A DNA stretch of 64,000 nucleotides from Anaerolineales bacterium (GCA_919902735.1 CAKKRM010000240.1:1-64000), one strand, 5' to 3'. Shown: positions 1-9,063, numbered from the stretch's first letter. The notes: generated by a model from the sequence alone, not told the origin. Numbers and translations: made by a program.

Positions 1-46
1 AAAACTTGGGGGTCTGCTTTTACTGTTCACTGATTACTTTCACACC

Positions 47-1915
47 TTAATCCGCCGCCATCGCCTCACTACTGATTACTTCTTCATCGTTACTCGTCCC
101 TTCACTCTCTTCCGCTACTCCATACGCCACTTCCAGTTGATGGCGAAATTGCTGAGTGTACAGGCGGTAGTAATGTCCGCGCAATCTCAACAACTCGGCG
201 TGCGAGCCTTGCTCGGCGATCTTGCCATCTTCGATTACTAAAATTCTATTCGCGCGGCGAATTGTGGACAGGCGATGCGCGATGACGAAGGAAGTGCGTC
301 CCTTCATCAGGGCTTCCATGCCGCGCTGGATGAGGGCTTCGGTGAGAGTGTCCACTGAAGAAGTGGCTTCGTCCATAATGAAGAGCTCAGGCTTGGCCAG
401 CACGGCGCGCGCGAGGCTGATCAACTGCTTCTGCCCAACCGATAGCAGATTTCCGCTTTCACCCACGTTCTGTTCGTAGCCCTTTTCCAGCCCTGCGGCA
501 ATAAAATCATGCGCGCCTGAAATCTTCGCCGCTTCCTCCACTTCGGCGTCGCTCGCTTCCAGCCGCCCGTAGCGGATGTTGTCGCGCACTGTGCCTGAGA
601 ACAAGTGCGGCGTCTGCAACACGATGCCGATCTTGTTATGGATGGTCTCCAACTTGTAGTCCATGTAGTCCATGCCGTTGATGCGGATCACGCCCTTGCT
701 CGGCTCGTAAAAGCGGCAGAGTAGATTCACAATCGTGCTTTTGCCGCCCCCTGTCGGCCCGACCAGAGCGATCATCTCGCCGGGATTCACCTTCAGCGTG
801 AAATCTGTCAAAACGGATTTTCGGTCCTCGTAGAAAAAATCCACGTGATCGAATTCGATTTCACCTAGTAGAGTTTTCGCTTCGAGAGCATCGCCTCTAT
901 TATGGACCTCGGGTGGGGTGTCGACCAGCTTGAAAATTCGCTCCGCTGACGCAATGCTGTGCTGCATTTCGGCATACACGCGCGCCAGGTCTTGAATGGG
1001 CCACATCATAAAGGTTAGGTACGAGACGAAGGCTTGAATACCGCCGATGGTCATCAACCCGATGGAAATTTGGTTGCCGCCATAACCCACGATAACGCCC
1101 AGCGCCAGCGCCGCAATGATCTGCACGGTGGGCAGGAAGAGCGCCGAGAGCCAGGCGGCGCGATAGGAGGCGTTGTACATCTTGGCGGTAAGCCCTTGAA
1201 ACTCGCGGGTATTCTCATCTTCACGACCTAATGCCTTGGTGACGCGCGTACCTTGAAAGCTTTCATTGAACGCGCCCGTGATCTTGCTGTTGGCGCGGCG
1301 TGAGACGCGGAATTCTGCCAGAATCTTCTTGCGGAATTCGATTGCCACATAGGCCATGATCGGGATGATGGTCAGCACGATCAGCGCCAGCCGCCAGTTG
1401 ATGATGGCCATGAAGATCGTGGACGAGATGATATTCATCACCGCCCAGGTTGAATCCACGATGCCCCAGGTCAGCAGGTCCGAGACGCGCCCCGTGTCCG
1501 AGGTCACGCGCGCGATGAGACGTCCCACCGCATTTTGGGCATAATACGAAAGCGACAGGTCTTGCAGGTGATTGAAGAGCGCCTTGCGCAGGTCATATTG
1601 AATGCGCTCGCCCAGCACGCCCGCCAGATAGATAAAGATGAACACTGCCGCCGCCTGCACCAAAATAAGGCCGCCATAAATGGTTGCCAAAAACATCAGG
1701 CGGTCTTTGTCGCCCAGCGCAATGCCCTCGTCGATGAACTGCTTGTTGACGTAGGTAAAGTACGCGTCCAACCCGGAGACAATGGCAATCGTGAGCAAAA
1801 ATCCCACGACCCATTGCCAGTGGGGGAGCAGTAACCCGCCAATGCGTTTCAGAACGGGGGTGGTCAGTTGGGAGGTAAATTCTTCTTCTTCGAGTTCGAT
1901 GAGTTCTTCGGACAT
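47..1915 (-). CDS. ABC exporter half-transporter, catalytic-site subunit
   Basis: A 622-residue type IV ABC exporter half: six membrane helices in roughly residues 30-330, then a nucleotide-binding domain from about 355. The Walker A motif is GPTGGGKST (near 384), the Q-loop is VLQTPHLFSG, the signature is LLSVGQKQ and Walker B is LFIMDEATSS, followed by an H-loop histidine in IAHRLSTI. Walker B keeps the catalytic glutamate, but the signature is LSVGQ instead of LSGGQ. The ABC gene at 2489-4336 has the opposite pattern, so the two should form a heterodimer with one consensus and one degenerate ATP site, as in TM287/288-type exporters. The substrate cannot be told from sequence; drug or lipid export is typical. 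A GGAG ribosome site lies before the ATG. It is the last gene of its transcription unit. Confidence 0.93.
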   Translation of the reverse strand: MSEELIELEEEEFTSQLTTPVLKRIGGLLLPHWQWVVGFLLTIAIVSGLDAYFTYVNKQFIDEGIALGDKDRLMFLATIYGGLILVQAAAVFIFIYLAGVLGERIQYDLRKALFNHLQDLSLSYYAQNAVGRLIARVTSDTGRVSDLLTWGIVDSTWAVMNIISSTIFMAIINWRLALIVLTIIPIMAYVAIEFRKKILAEFRVSRRANSKITGAFNESFQGTRVTKALGREDENTREFQGLTAKMYNASYRAAWLSALFLPTVQIIAALALGVIVGYGGNQISIGLMTIGGIQAFVSYLTFMMWPIQDLARVYAEMQHSIASAERIFKLVDTPPEVHNRGDALEAKTLLGEIEFDHVDFFYEDRKSVLTDFTLKVNPGEMIALVGPTGGGKSTIVNLLCRFYEPSKGVIRINGMDYMDYKLETIHNKIGIVLQTPHLFSGTVRDNIRYGRLEASDAEVEEAAKISGAHDFIAAGLEKGYEQNVGESGNLLSVGQKQLISLARAVLAKPELFIMDEATSSVDTLTEALIQRGMEALMKGRTSFVIAHRLSTIRRANRILVIEDGKIAEQGSHAELLRLRGHYYRLYTQQFRHQLEVAYGVAEESEGTSNDEEVISSEAMAAD

Positions 1916-1936
1916 AATTTAGTTCTCCAGAAAGAA

Positions 1937-2042
1937 AAGGATCGAGATGAAAAGGATGAATTATGAAGGATGAAGGATGAAAGAAAAAAAAGGTCAAAAT
2001 CTTTCGACATTCATCTTTCATCCTTTTGCCTTCATCCTTTCC
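1937..2042. repeat. GGATGAA heptamer repeats in inverted arrangement
   Basis: The gap between the ABC gene and the four-helix-bundle gene holds several GGATGAA/AGATGAA units in the left half and the complement TTCATCC/TTCATCT in the right half. The two halves could pair into an imperfect hairpin. The same heptamer lies on the other side of the four-helix-bundle gene and at the end of the CHAT gene. Confidence 0.75.
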
Positions 2043-2413
2043 TAAATTCTTCCCATCCTTTTCTTGATTTTAGTAACAATGGTTGTAAAGATGGCAAGCA
2101 GTTCGTTCGTTTCCTTTCGGAGCGGGTCTGCTTTTTGCGCGGGGACAATGCCTGCCTTGACGAGCAATTCCAGCCAGTAATCGGTTTCGTCCAACTCCTG
2201 CAAGGCGGTTTCAAATTTATTGATAATGTCAGCGTCAGACTTGGCGCGGTGTCCTTCGCGGTAATGGGCTCCAATGGAAGTGCCAGAGCGCAAAACCTGC
2301 TTTCCAAGCACCTGCGCCTCGGTTGTCTTTGGCAAGCTCACATAAAGTTTAATAATCCGCAAAGCAAAATCAGCAGTCCGTGTTCTCAAATCTACAGGAG
2401 TTTCGTTTTCCAT
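2042..2413 (-). CDS. Four-helix-bundle protein (23S rRNA-intervening sequence family)
   Basis: This 123-residue all-helical protein matches the 23S rRNA-intervening-sequence / S23 four-helix-bundle family. Features seen are the start FALRIIKLYVSLPKT, the central block VLGKQVLRSGTSIGAHYREG, and the later helix KFETALQELDETDYWLELL. Members occur inside 23S rRNA intervening sequences and also, as here, as free-standing chromosomal genes; their biochemical role is not established. An AGGTG ribosome site lies five bases before the ATG. The gene sits between the two halves of an ABC exporter and is bordered on both sides by GGATGAA heptamers, which suggests insertion as a cassette. Confidence 0.88.
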   Translation of the reverse strand: MENETPVDLRTRTADFALRIIKLYVSLPKTTEAQVLGKQVLRSGTSIGAHYREGHRAKSDADIINKFETALQELDETDYWLELLVKAGIVPAQKADPLRKETNELLAIFTTIVTKIKKRMGRI

Positions 2414-2440
2414 TTTTCACCTTTTCCTTTTCGCTCTTGA

Positions 2441-2490
2441 CCTTCATTCATCCTTTATCCTTCATCCTTCATCCTTGCTCTTTCATCCTT
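2441..2490. repeat. TTCATCC heptamer repeats
   Basis: A run of TTCATCC-type units (GGATGAA on the minus strand) fills the gap between the four-helix-bundle gene and the upstream ABC gene and touches the last codons of the latter. It is the partner of the run at 1937-2042. Confidence 0.75.
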
Positions 2491-4336
2491 AGTTCACCCG
2501 TGCAATTTCCTGTTCCAGTTCCACATCGATCTTCGTTTGGATATCGTAAATTCTGCGGTACATGCCGTTCATATCTTTCAACAGCTCGGCATGAGTTCCC
2601 ATCTGCACAACCTCACCCTTATCCAAAACAAGAATGAGATCGGCAACCATCACAGACTGGATGCGGTGCGCGATGATGAAGGTGGTGCGGTTCTGCATCA
2701 ACTCATTCAACGCGCCGCGGATTTCGGCTTCGGTTTCCGTGTCCACGGCGGAGGTGGAGTCATCGAAGATCAGGATGCTCGGGTTCTTCAGCAGGGTGCG
2801 CGCAATCGCCACACGCTGCTTTTGTCCACCGGAGAGGGTCACGCCTTTTTCGCCAACCAGCGTGTCGTATCCATCGGGGAAACCGATGACCACATTATGT
2901 ACAGCGGCAGCTTTCGCGGCTTTTTCAATCTCCTCTTGTGAGACATCCCGTCCCACGCCGTAGGAAATATTCTCGCGGATCGTGCGGCTAAACAGGAACG
3001 GTTCCTGCTCCACGATGCCGATCTGCCTGCGCAAAAACGAGCGTGAATAATCCTTCAACTCCACGCCGTCGAGCAGAATGCGTCCGCCCGTGTATTCGTG
3101 GAAGCGCGGCAGAAGATTCACAAGCGATGTCTTGCCCGACCCCGTAGACCCAAGCAAAGCAATCGCCTGCCCAGGCTTGGCAAGGAAGGAGACGTTTTTT
3201 AGCACATCTGATTTGCCGTCCGAGTACATGAACGAGACATCCTCGAAGACGAGATCGCCTCTCGCTGCGCCTTCAGGCTGATACCGTCCATCGAAGAGCG
3301 GCTCACGCTGCTGCCTCACCACTTCCATCAGGCGCGCATACGAGACCATGCCCGTGGACGTCTGCACGATGATGCGCCCCAGGTTACGGATGGGAAAGAT
3401 GAGCCAGACCACGAGACCGATATAGGCGATGTATGTGCCGACAGTGATCTCACCGTCAATTGCCATCATTGCGCCGTAAACAAACCCGAACAGCATTTGG
3501 AAGCCCAGCACAATATCCGAGAGCGGCCAGAACAGGGAATGCATGAGGAGCAATATCTTGCCCTTCAAATATTTGCCCCAGTTGTCTTTCTCGAATTTTT
3601 TCTTTTCATAATCCTGACGGGCAAAGGCTTTGACCACGCGCACGCCCGTCAAATTCTCCTGCAAGGTCGTGGAGAGGATCGCTTCCTGCGCTTGATATTC
3701 TTCGTAGGCCTTGGTTACTTTTTTGAAGAACCAAAGCGAGACCAACAGAATCACAGGGATTGTCACAACAGAAATCCACGCAAGCTCTGCATTGAGATTG
3801 AAGATCGCGATGAAGTTAATCACGAAAAGCAGGACGATACGTCCCACGCCGATGGCTTGCTCGCTGAAGAAGCGGCGCAGGGCATCCACATCCGAAGTGA
3901 CGCGTTCGATCAAATCACCTGTAGGGGTGGTGGCGTGATACGAAAAACTCAAGCGCTGGATGTGGTCGAAGAGAAAGTCCCTCAGGCGGCGGGTAATGCC
4001 TTCGGCGGTGTACGCGGCTAAACGTCCCGAAAGAAACGCGAAGCCGCCTTCAAAGGCCGCCAGCCCGACAAATCCAGCCGCGATCCAGAGCATGGATGAA
4101 GTCAACGTGCCGCCGATGTAATTGCCCTTCGCGAGAACATCGTCCGCGAAGAATTGCAGGAGCAGGTAGGTGAAGGTTTTGGAAAGTGCAGAAATGGCAA
4201 GCGCAATCGTCGCCGCAATGTAGGACATGCGGTAATCAGACATCATTTGCCAGAGTCCCTTGAGGCGGTTTTCCTGCAGGGTGGGGCGGAAGTCAAAGGT
4301 GAGCGATGGCTCGTGGGTGGGTTGTAGGGTGGTCAT
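2489..4336 (-). CDS. ABC exporter half-transporter, degenerate-site subunit
   Basis: A 615-residue ABC exporter half with six membrane helices (about residues 30-335) and a C-terminal ATPase. Walker A is GSTGSGKTS (near 395), the signature is the canonical LSGGQKQR and the H-loop is IAHRIQSV. Walker B reads ILIFDDSTSAVD: an aspartate stands where the catalytic glutamate normally is. Together with the LSVGQ signature of the partner at 47-1915, this predicts one weakly hydrolysing composite site (this Walker motif with the partner's signature) and one active site. It is the first gene of the unit. A GGAG lies before the ATG, and the region upstream contains a palindromic repeat. Confidence 0.93.
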   Translation of the reverse strand: MTTLQPTHEPSLTFDFRPTLQENRLKGLWQMMSDYRMSYIAATIALAISALSKTFTYLLLQFFADDVLAKGNYIGGTLTSSMLWIAAGFVGLAAFEGGFAFLSGRLAAYTAEGITRRLRDFLFDHIQRLSFSYHATTPTGDLIERVTSDVDALRRFFSEQAIGVGRIVLLFVINFIAIFNLNAELAWISVVTIPVILLVSLWFFKKVTKAYEEYQAQEAILSTTLQENLTGVRVVKAFARQDYEKKKFEKDNWGKYLKGKILLLMHSLFWPLSDIVLGFQMLFGFVYGAMMAIDGEITVGTYIAYIGLVVWLIFPIRNLGRIIVQTSTGMVSYARLMEVVRQQREPLFDGRYQPEGAARGDLVFEDVSFMYSDGKSDVLKNVSFLAKPGQAIALLGSTGSGKTSLVNLLPRFHEYTGGRILLDGVELKDYSRSFLRRQIGIVEQEPFLFSRTIRENISYGVGRDVSQEEIEKAAKAAAVHNVVIGFPDGYDTLVGEKGVTLSGGQKQRVAIARTLLKNPSILIFDDSTSAVDTETEAEIRGALNELMQNRTTFIIAHRIQSVMVADLILVLDKGEVVQMGTHAELLKDMNGMYRRIYDIQTKIDVELEQEIARVN

Positions 4337-4352
4337 GTGTGCTCCGTATATT

Positions 4353-4501
4353 CGTCATTGCGAGGAGGGCTGCCCTGGCACCGCACGCCAGGGCAGGTGT
4401 AGCCCGACGAAGCAATCTCATATTCAGCGCTGGAGATTGCTCACCGCACTGGCGCGCGGCGCAGGTGTCGGGCGAAGGGCAAGTGCGCCCTCGCAATGAC
4501 G
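4353..4501. repeat. 149-bp palindromic element with CGTCATTGCGAG ends
   Basis: The element begins with CGTCATTGCGAGGAGGGC and ends with the near-perfect complement GCCCTCGCAATGACG. Inside there is a second inverted pair, AGCAATCTC and GAGATTGCT, so the whole can fold as a cruciform. Shorter relatives occur at 9609-9632 and 11344-11384. No ORF or transposase lies inside, so any movement would need outside help. Confidence 0.8.
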
Positions 4502-4523
4502 GATGACAATAAAAAAATTAAAC

Positions 4524-4552
4524 AAAAAGGCTGTGGCGAATGCGCCACAGCC
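4524..4552 (-). terminator. Rho-independent terminator after the kinase operon
   Basis: On the minus strand, GGCTGTGGCG and CGCCACAGCC form a perfect 10-bp stem around a four-base loop, followed directly by TTTTTG. It lies about 280 bases past the kinase stop and would end transcription of the 814-residue protein / kinase pair before the ABC operon. Confidence 0.85.
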
Positions 4553-4745
4553 CGTAACGAACAAGGGACAGAAAGAGACCTAGCTTTGGTCTACAGGCGC
4601 ACTCCGAGAAGGCAAATAGCCAACTCCAGCAAGGGTGAAAAAGATTACAGTGGACATCAAGAGTGCGTTCCTTTCTTTAGGATTTTTCGTACTATGGGTC
4701 GAAGTTTACACCCCGCTTGTGGGATATGTCAAGGAAATATATGAT

Positions 4746-4826
4746 CGTCCCGAAGCCAGTATTTTTCGAAGATACCTCACCGCATGATTTGCTTGGCAAA
4801 TCACGCGCGGCGCAAGTGTCGGGACG
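4746..4826. repeat. 81-bp inverted-repeat element with CGTCCCGA ends
   Basis: The terminal repeats are CGTCCCGA and TCGGGACG. The interior shares the words CTCACCGCA and CGCGCGGCGCA with the 149-bp element at 4353-4501, so both carry a common module in different ends. It contains an internal GATTTGC/GCAAATC pair. Confidence 0.6.
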
Positions 4827-4834
4827 TTTTGAAT

Positions 4835-6538
4835 TTACGGAACATAAAAATTGCAGAAGCCGGCGGCGAGCTCACAGCGGGCCGCCTCTTCGCCAAGCCA
4901 GAGAACGCGGAAGTGGGTGGCGCCTGACTCTGGACGCCAGAAAACGAGACCGCCGTCATTGTCAAAGCGGGGTTGGATCACGCTGATGATGCCAAAGAAA
5001 CAATCCGCTGGATTCATGTAGGGCGGAGTCTGGTCGCCGTAGATGGTGATGCTGGTGCAGAAGTTGTCTGGAAGGTGGGTGAACCGTTGGGATTCCCATT
5101 TATAGCCATTGAAGCGGTCACGTTTTTCCTGTGAAAGAGTGTCAACGTCGATGCGCTCGAAGGCAAATGCAGACAGGCTGCGCTTTGCATCGGAACGGTT
5201 GAGCATGTAAAAGCTTGTGTCATTCCAAAACAGGGAGAAGAGATTCCCGTCCGGGTATTTGACGGTTGGGGTGAGGAAAACTGTGGGGGTTGGCGATGGC
5301 TCCAATATGGATGTGGCAGAGGAAAGGGGTGGGAGTGTTGTTGGAATCACCAACAGCGGAGAAACTGTTTCAGCCGGCAGGGCAGGCAGATCGGTCAGAG
5401 GGAGAGGCGGGGAGATGAATGTCGAGGCGGGTGAAACTGTAGATGGTTGGGATCGTCCCTTCGCGACGTACCAGCTTCCAATCCCCAGCAAAAGCAAAAG
5501 AAGAATGCCGTAAGTCCATTTGTTCGTTTTGCTAAATTGACTGCTGGCTTTTACGGTGGCGGGCCAGCCGGCAATGGGGCTTTGCTCACCGCCGTCTTTT
5601 TGTTTCGGCGCTTCACGATTTGCGATCTGCTGAATGGAAAGGTTGCTTCTTCGGATGGTTGGCACGCCAACAGGCAGAGGAGGCAGGGAAATTTTTGCGG
5701 CGTTCTTTGGTTTGAGCGCGCCCTCGATGGCGGCCATTAACTTCGCGCCTGTTTGATAGCGGTTTTGCGGGTCTTTCTCGAGGGCTTTTAAAATAACGTT
5801 TTCAACTTCCTGGGTCAATTCCGGGTTGATGCTGCGCGGGGAGGGCGGCGGCTCGGAAATATGTTGTAAAGCAATGCTGGCCGGGGATGGGTCGTTGAAT
5901 GGGACGGCGCCCGTGAGAATTTCAAACAGGATGACGCCCATTGAATACAGGTCGGATTGTGGAACCGCATCCGCCGACCGACGGGCCTGCTCGGGCGAAA
6001 TGTAATGGGGCGTGCCGAAGATATTTCCCATCGAGCCGTCGCGCACATCGAGAGCCATGCCGAAATCACCCAATAGCACGCGCCCATCTTTTGCGATCAA
6101 CACATTGGACGGTTTTATATCGCGGTGAATAATTCCCTGGCTGTGGGCGTAATCGAGCGCGCTGGCAATGGCCTTGCCAATTCGCAGGACATCGTCAATC
6201 GGCATGAGTTCGCCTTCCTCCAGGTACAACTCCATCACTTTGGAGAGGTCCTGCCCATCCACGTATTCCATGGCGTAGTAGGAATGCCCCTGGGTATCGT
6301 CCGCGTAATGGATTTGGATGATGTTCTCGTGCCGCCATTTTCCCATCATCCGCGCTTCGTTGACGAAACGGCTGGCATACACGGGGTTGTTCTTGTAACG
6401 CCTGTCTATGAATTTGATGGCTACCGGGCGGTTGAGTTTTATATCATGTCCATAATAGACCATGGCCATGCCGCCCTGCCCGAGCAGGCGTTCGATGCGG
6501 TAATTTGAAAACTGTTGTCCGATCAACGGGTCTTTCAT
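4835..6538 (-). CDS. Transmembrane serine/threonine protein kinase
   Basis: A 567-residue Hanks-type kinase. The catalytic domain spans about residues 12-270 with the glycine loop GQGGMAMV, the ATP lysine in VAIKFID, the catalytic loop HRDIKPSN (near 137), DFG in LLGDFGMALD and the activation segment GTPHYISPEQAR. A linker and one membrane helix (WTYGILLLLLLGIGSWY, about 340-360) follow, then a Pro/Thr/Ser-rich stretch and an outer domain of about 150 residues that I do not recognise. There are no PASTA repeats. The start codon overlaps the stop of the upstream gene in an ATGA, so the two are translationally coupled and probably act together. Bacterial kinases of this layout sense at the cell surface and phosphorylate cytoplasmic proteins; the target is unknown. 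Confidence 0.92.
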   Translation of the reverse strand: MKDPLIGQQFSNYRIERLLGQGGMAMVYYGHDIKLNRPVAIKFIDRRYKNNPVYASRFVNEARMMGKWRHENIIQIHYADDTQGHSYYAMEYVDGQDLSKVMELYLEEGELMPIDDVLRIGKAIASALDYAHSQGIIHRDIKPSNVLIAKDGRVLLGDFGMALDVRDGSMGNIFGTPHYISPEQARRSADAVPQSDLYSMGVILFEILTGAVPFNDPSPASIALQHISEPPPSPRSINPELTQEVENVILKALEKDPQNRYQTGAKLMAAIEGALKPKNAAKISLPPLPVGVPTIRRSNLSIQQIANREAPKQKDGGEQSPIAGWPATVKASSQFSKTNKWTYGILLLLLLGIGSWYVAKGRSQPSTVSPASTFISPPLPLTDLPALPAETVSPLLVIPTTLPPLSSATSILEPSPTPTVFLTPTVKYPDGNLFSLFWNDTSFYMLNRSDAKRSLSAFAFERIDVDTLSQEKRDRFNGYKWESQRFTHLPDNFCTSITIYGDQTPPYMNPADCFFGIISVIQPRFDNDGGLVFWRPESGATHFRVLWLGEEAARCELAAGFCNFYVP

Positions 6539-8979
6539 TTTTTTATACGGCTCAGCTTTCTGGTTTTGGGTGTTGGGATGGTTTGCCTGTTGGCGGCGGA
6601 GATTCGAGAAAGGTCTCGGATATAGGCATTCAAGCCGTCGGCATAGGCGTCGAGATAATCCTGGGTAATCAAACTGGCTAGGTCTTTCCGTCCGATGGAA
6701 AGCAGTACGGCAACATGGGGACGGAAATCGCGCAGATGTATTCGCATGATATTCTTTGCGTCGGTCATCACGCCCCAGGCAAGTTGTTTCTGGGTGTTGT
6801 CATCCTTGGCGGTAATGAAGCGGGTAAGCGTGCTGTTCGGGGCAACCGCACCCACATTGGAAAAAACCTCGCGCCCTTTGAGCAGGTTATTCAACAGGTC
6901 GAATTTCTCCGGGATCTTGTCCAGGAGCTTTTGAAGGGGGAGGGGCAAATGAGCGAGCAGTTTGATTGCCCCAACACTGGCGCTTTGACCCAATGTGGCA
7001 ATCTCTTTGGCGCGGGAAAGATAGGTTCCGAAGCCTGCGAGGGATGCAAGGTACAACCTTTGGTACTGGTCGAAGCCGGCGTACACCACCGTCTTATCCT
7101 GTGTCGCGTCTTCGTAGGCGTTCAGCATCCGCATGGTCTGGCTGTGCAGGCCAAGCAGATTCAATTCCATAAGTGGAACCTCCACGTTGAGCGGGTAAAT
7201 GCGCTCACGCGGGACCTTGAGGCTGGCATCCACGGGAATCAGGATCGATGGGTTGGTGCGGCTGCCTTCCTCCACCAATTGGTGCAGGGATGCGGCGACC
7301 TCGGGTTTTGTTTCCGAAAGTTTATCGATCTCTGCCAGCAGTTTTGCAGAAGGCTTATACGTGGCGGCATGAATGGCGCGATACAAAATCAGCAGATCGT
7401 TGATGGTCAACTTTAGCAGGTCGTTTCTTTGTTTGAATTGCTTGCGCAGGGCGAGGCAGGCTTTGATATCCACCCTGTCTGATTCTGCGCCAGATTCTGA
7501 TGGAATGTGAGGCGCCTGCTGGACGAGGTCAATGTCTGCTGGCTGTAATTGCAAAGTAAGCGAAGTGTAGATGCGAGTCCCCGCAGGGGTGGGGGCGGGG
7601 AGCAGGCTCAAATAACGCGCCCAGGATAAGGCTTCGTTGGTCATGATCTCGGAGAGCGCCGTTCCCCATGCGCCGTCAAAAAAGATATGGGATTGATCGA
7701 AGACAAAAGACTCGCCTGTGTCGAAAATCGTCAGCGCGTGTGATCCAATTCCGCGCTCGGTTTGGCGTAGTTCCGAAAGCGGCAGGGAGCGCGAGTGTTG
7801 ATCTGCCGAAATAAGGATGGGCGCGAAACGCAGGTTGTCAATATCATTTATGAGCATCGGATTTAACTTCGTCCGCAAGCCCGGCAGGGATGCCCGCTTG
7901 ACCCGGGCAAGTGACGAAAGTTGCGAAGGCGAGGAATATGGAGACGCCAGCAAGGCGGTAATCTGCGCCCGCGCGCTGATCACATTCAGCGGCTTATTTG
8001 AGCCTTGTTCACAGGCGGGTAACAGATAGTAGCTGTCATGGTAGATGATGCCGATCTGGGCATCGGATAGCTTGAACGGGACTCTGGTCTCTCCATACGG
8101 GCCCGGCTCCAAATATGCCAGAATGGACATTTGCCGCTGGTAATCTCCAAGCTCCTGCTGTGAGGTGGTTTTGAGTTTTGATTCCCATGCTTCACGCACA
8201 GGCGCCGGCACAGATTTCAAAACGCCAAGTAAAAATCGCTCCAACCTCAATCGTCGATAAGCGGGGTAGTCATAGTTTGCCGCATCCTCTTCGCGGCGGT
8301 AGGGACGCATCAACTCCCATTCGCGGTAGAGTCGCCAGGTTCGCTGAGTCTGCCCGGGGTCGGAACGAAGCGCCTCCTCCAGCAGGGCAATCGAAACACG
8401 TTCCTGCCATTCGTTTTCGAGCAAGGCGTGATATTGATGCAAACAAGTCGCAGCCGCCATAAACCAGGCTGTCAGCCGATCCACTGAACCCAGTTGAATA
8501 TTGTTTTGTCGCAGGAGCGTATCAAACCCGTGCGTTTCATTGGTGTGGCGGGCTGTGTCTTCCCGCAACGCATAGCCCGCGTAGAATTGCCACGCCCCTT
8601 CCGGAAAAGCGGAGTCTGGGTCTTTGCCAGCCAGCTTGAGCAGGTTTTGATATCCCCAAATGATCGCGGCGGGGCCTGCAAAGAACGCGCCATACACAGC
8701 CTGGTCAAGAATTTGCTCAACACCGCTAAAAAGCGCGTTCACATCCTGCTGCATTTTTTGAATGGGAATACGCCGGCCCGGCAAACGGGACAACCCGCTC
8801 AAGATCATGCCCGGCACATTGCCCGCCGGCACCACCTTCGAGATCAACTCCACCACCGCCTCCACCTCCGGCAGAGACAGGCGTGATAGCTGTTGCACAG
8901 AAATGGTCTTTGCCGCCGTCAACAGATCGCTGGCAGTGAGTTGTGATGCCTTCTCGTAGCTGGGTTTTTTATTTTCCAT
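6535..8979 (-). CDS. Large protein of unknown function coupled to the kinase
   Basis: An 814-residue protein that I cannot assign with confidence. The ORF stays open upstream to 9510, but that part overlaps the divergent aminotransferase and its promoter; the ATG at 8979 (protein starting MENKKPSYEK) is the sensible start. A minus-strand TATAAT lies 13 bases before it. No signal peptide or clear membrane helix is seen. Near residue 430 is SHIFFDGAWG, an HxxxDG motif resembling the catalytic histidine motif of CoA-dependent acyltransferases (carnitine/chloramphenicol acyltransferase and condensation-domain fold); this resemblance is only a hint. Coupling to the kinase through an ATGA overlap suggests a substrate or partner of that kinase. 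Confidence 0.8.
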   Translation of the reverse strand: MENKKPSYEKASQLTASDLLTAAKTISVQQLSRLSLPEVEAVVELISKVVPAGNVPGMILSGLSRLPGRRIPIQKMQQDVNALFSGVEQILDQAVYGAFFAGPAAIIWGYQNLLKLAGKDPDSAFPEGAWQFYAGYALREDTARHTNETHGFDTLLRQNNIQLGSVDRLTAWFMAAATCLHQYHALLENEWQERVSIALLEEALRSDPGQTQRTWRLYREWELMRPYRREEDAANYDYPAYRRLRLERFLLGVLKSVPAPVREAWESKLKTTSQQELGDYQRQMSILAYLEPGPYGETRVPFKLSDAQIGIIYHDSYYLLPACEQGSNKPLNVISARAQITALLASPYSSPSQLSSLARVKRASLPGLRTKLNPMLINDIDNLRFAPILISADQHSRSLPLSELRQTERGIGSHALTIFDTGESFVFDQSHIFFDGAWGTALSEIMTNEALSWARYLSLLPAPTPAGTRIYTSLTLQLQPADIDLVQQAPHIPSESGAESDRVDIKACLALRKQFKQRNDLLKLTINDLLILYRAIHAATYKPSAKLLAEIDKLSETKPEVAASLHQLVEEGSRTNPSILIPVDASLKVPRERIYPLNVEVPLMELNLLGLHSQTMRMLNAYEDATQDKTVVYAGFDQYQRLYLASLAGFGTYLSRAKEIATLGQSASVGAIKLLAHLPLPLQKLLDKIPEKFDLLNNLLKGREVFSNVGAVAPNSTLTRFITAKDDNTQKQLAWGVMTDAKNIMRIHLRDFRPHVAVLLSIGRKDLASLITQDYLDAYADGLNAYIRDLSRISAANRQTIPTPKTRKLSRIKK

Positions 8980-9029
8980 GATTAACGAACCGATTATATG
9001 GCATCGCTCCTTGTGCAGATTTGGCATTT

Positions 9030-9057
9030 TTGTAAGGTGACTGCACATAAGTATAAT
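9030..9057 (+). promoter_or_regulatory. Promoter of the aminotransferase (leaderless)
   Basis: TTGTAA (9030-9035), a 16-bp spacer and a perfect TATAAT (9052-9057). The ATG at 9064 lies six bases past the -10 box, at the expected transcription start, so the mRNA should have no 5' leader. This also decides the start against the upstream ATG at 8998. Confidence 0.75.
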
Positions 9058-9063
9058 GTGGAT

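Larger units (their letters stand above)
4337..4834. other. 498-bp gene-free region of repeats and a terminator
   Basis: No credible gene was found between the ABC exporter start and the kinase stop. The stretch holds a long inverted-repeat element, a strong minus-strand terminator and a second inverted-repeat element, each listed separately. The remaining about 190 bases (4553-4745) show no motif that I recognise; the ORFs there lack ribosome sites and family resemblance. Confidence 0.7.

Noticed and set aside
47-4336. ABC genes as MsbA-like homodimers
   Set aside because: Complementary changes in Walker B and the signature motif indicate an obligate heterodimer.
4496-4986. Plus-strand ORFs near 4.5-5.0 kb
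   Set aside because: They lie in palindromic repeats and antisense to the kinase, with no ribosome site and no family resemblance.
8998-9063. Upstream ATG for the aminotransferase
   Set aside because: It lies before the promoter TTGTAA/TATAAT, so it would not be transcribed; the family start fits the ATG at 9064.
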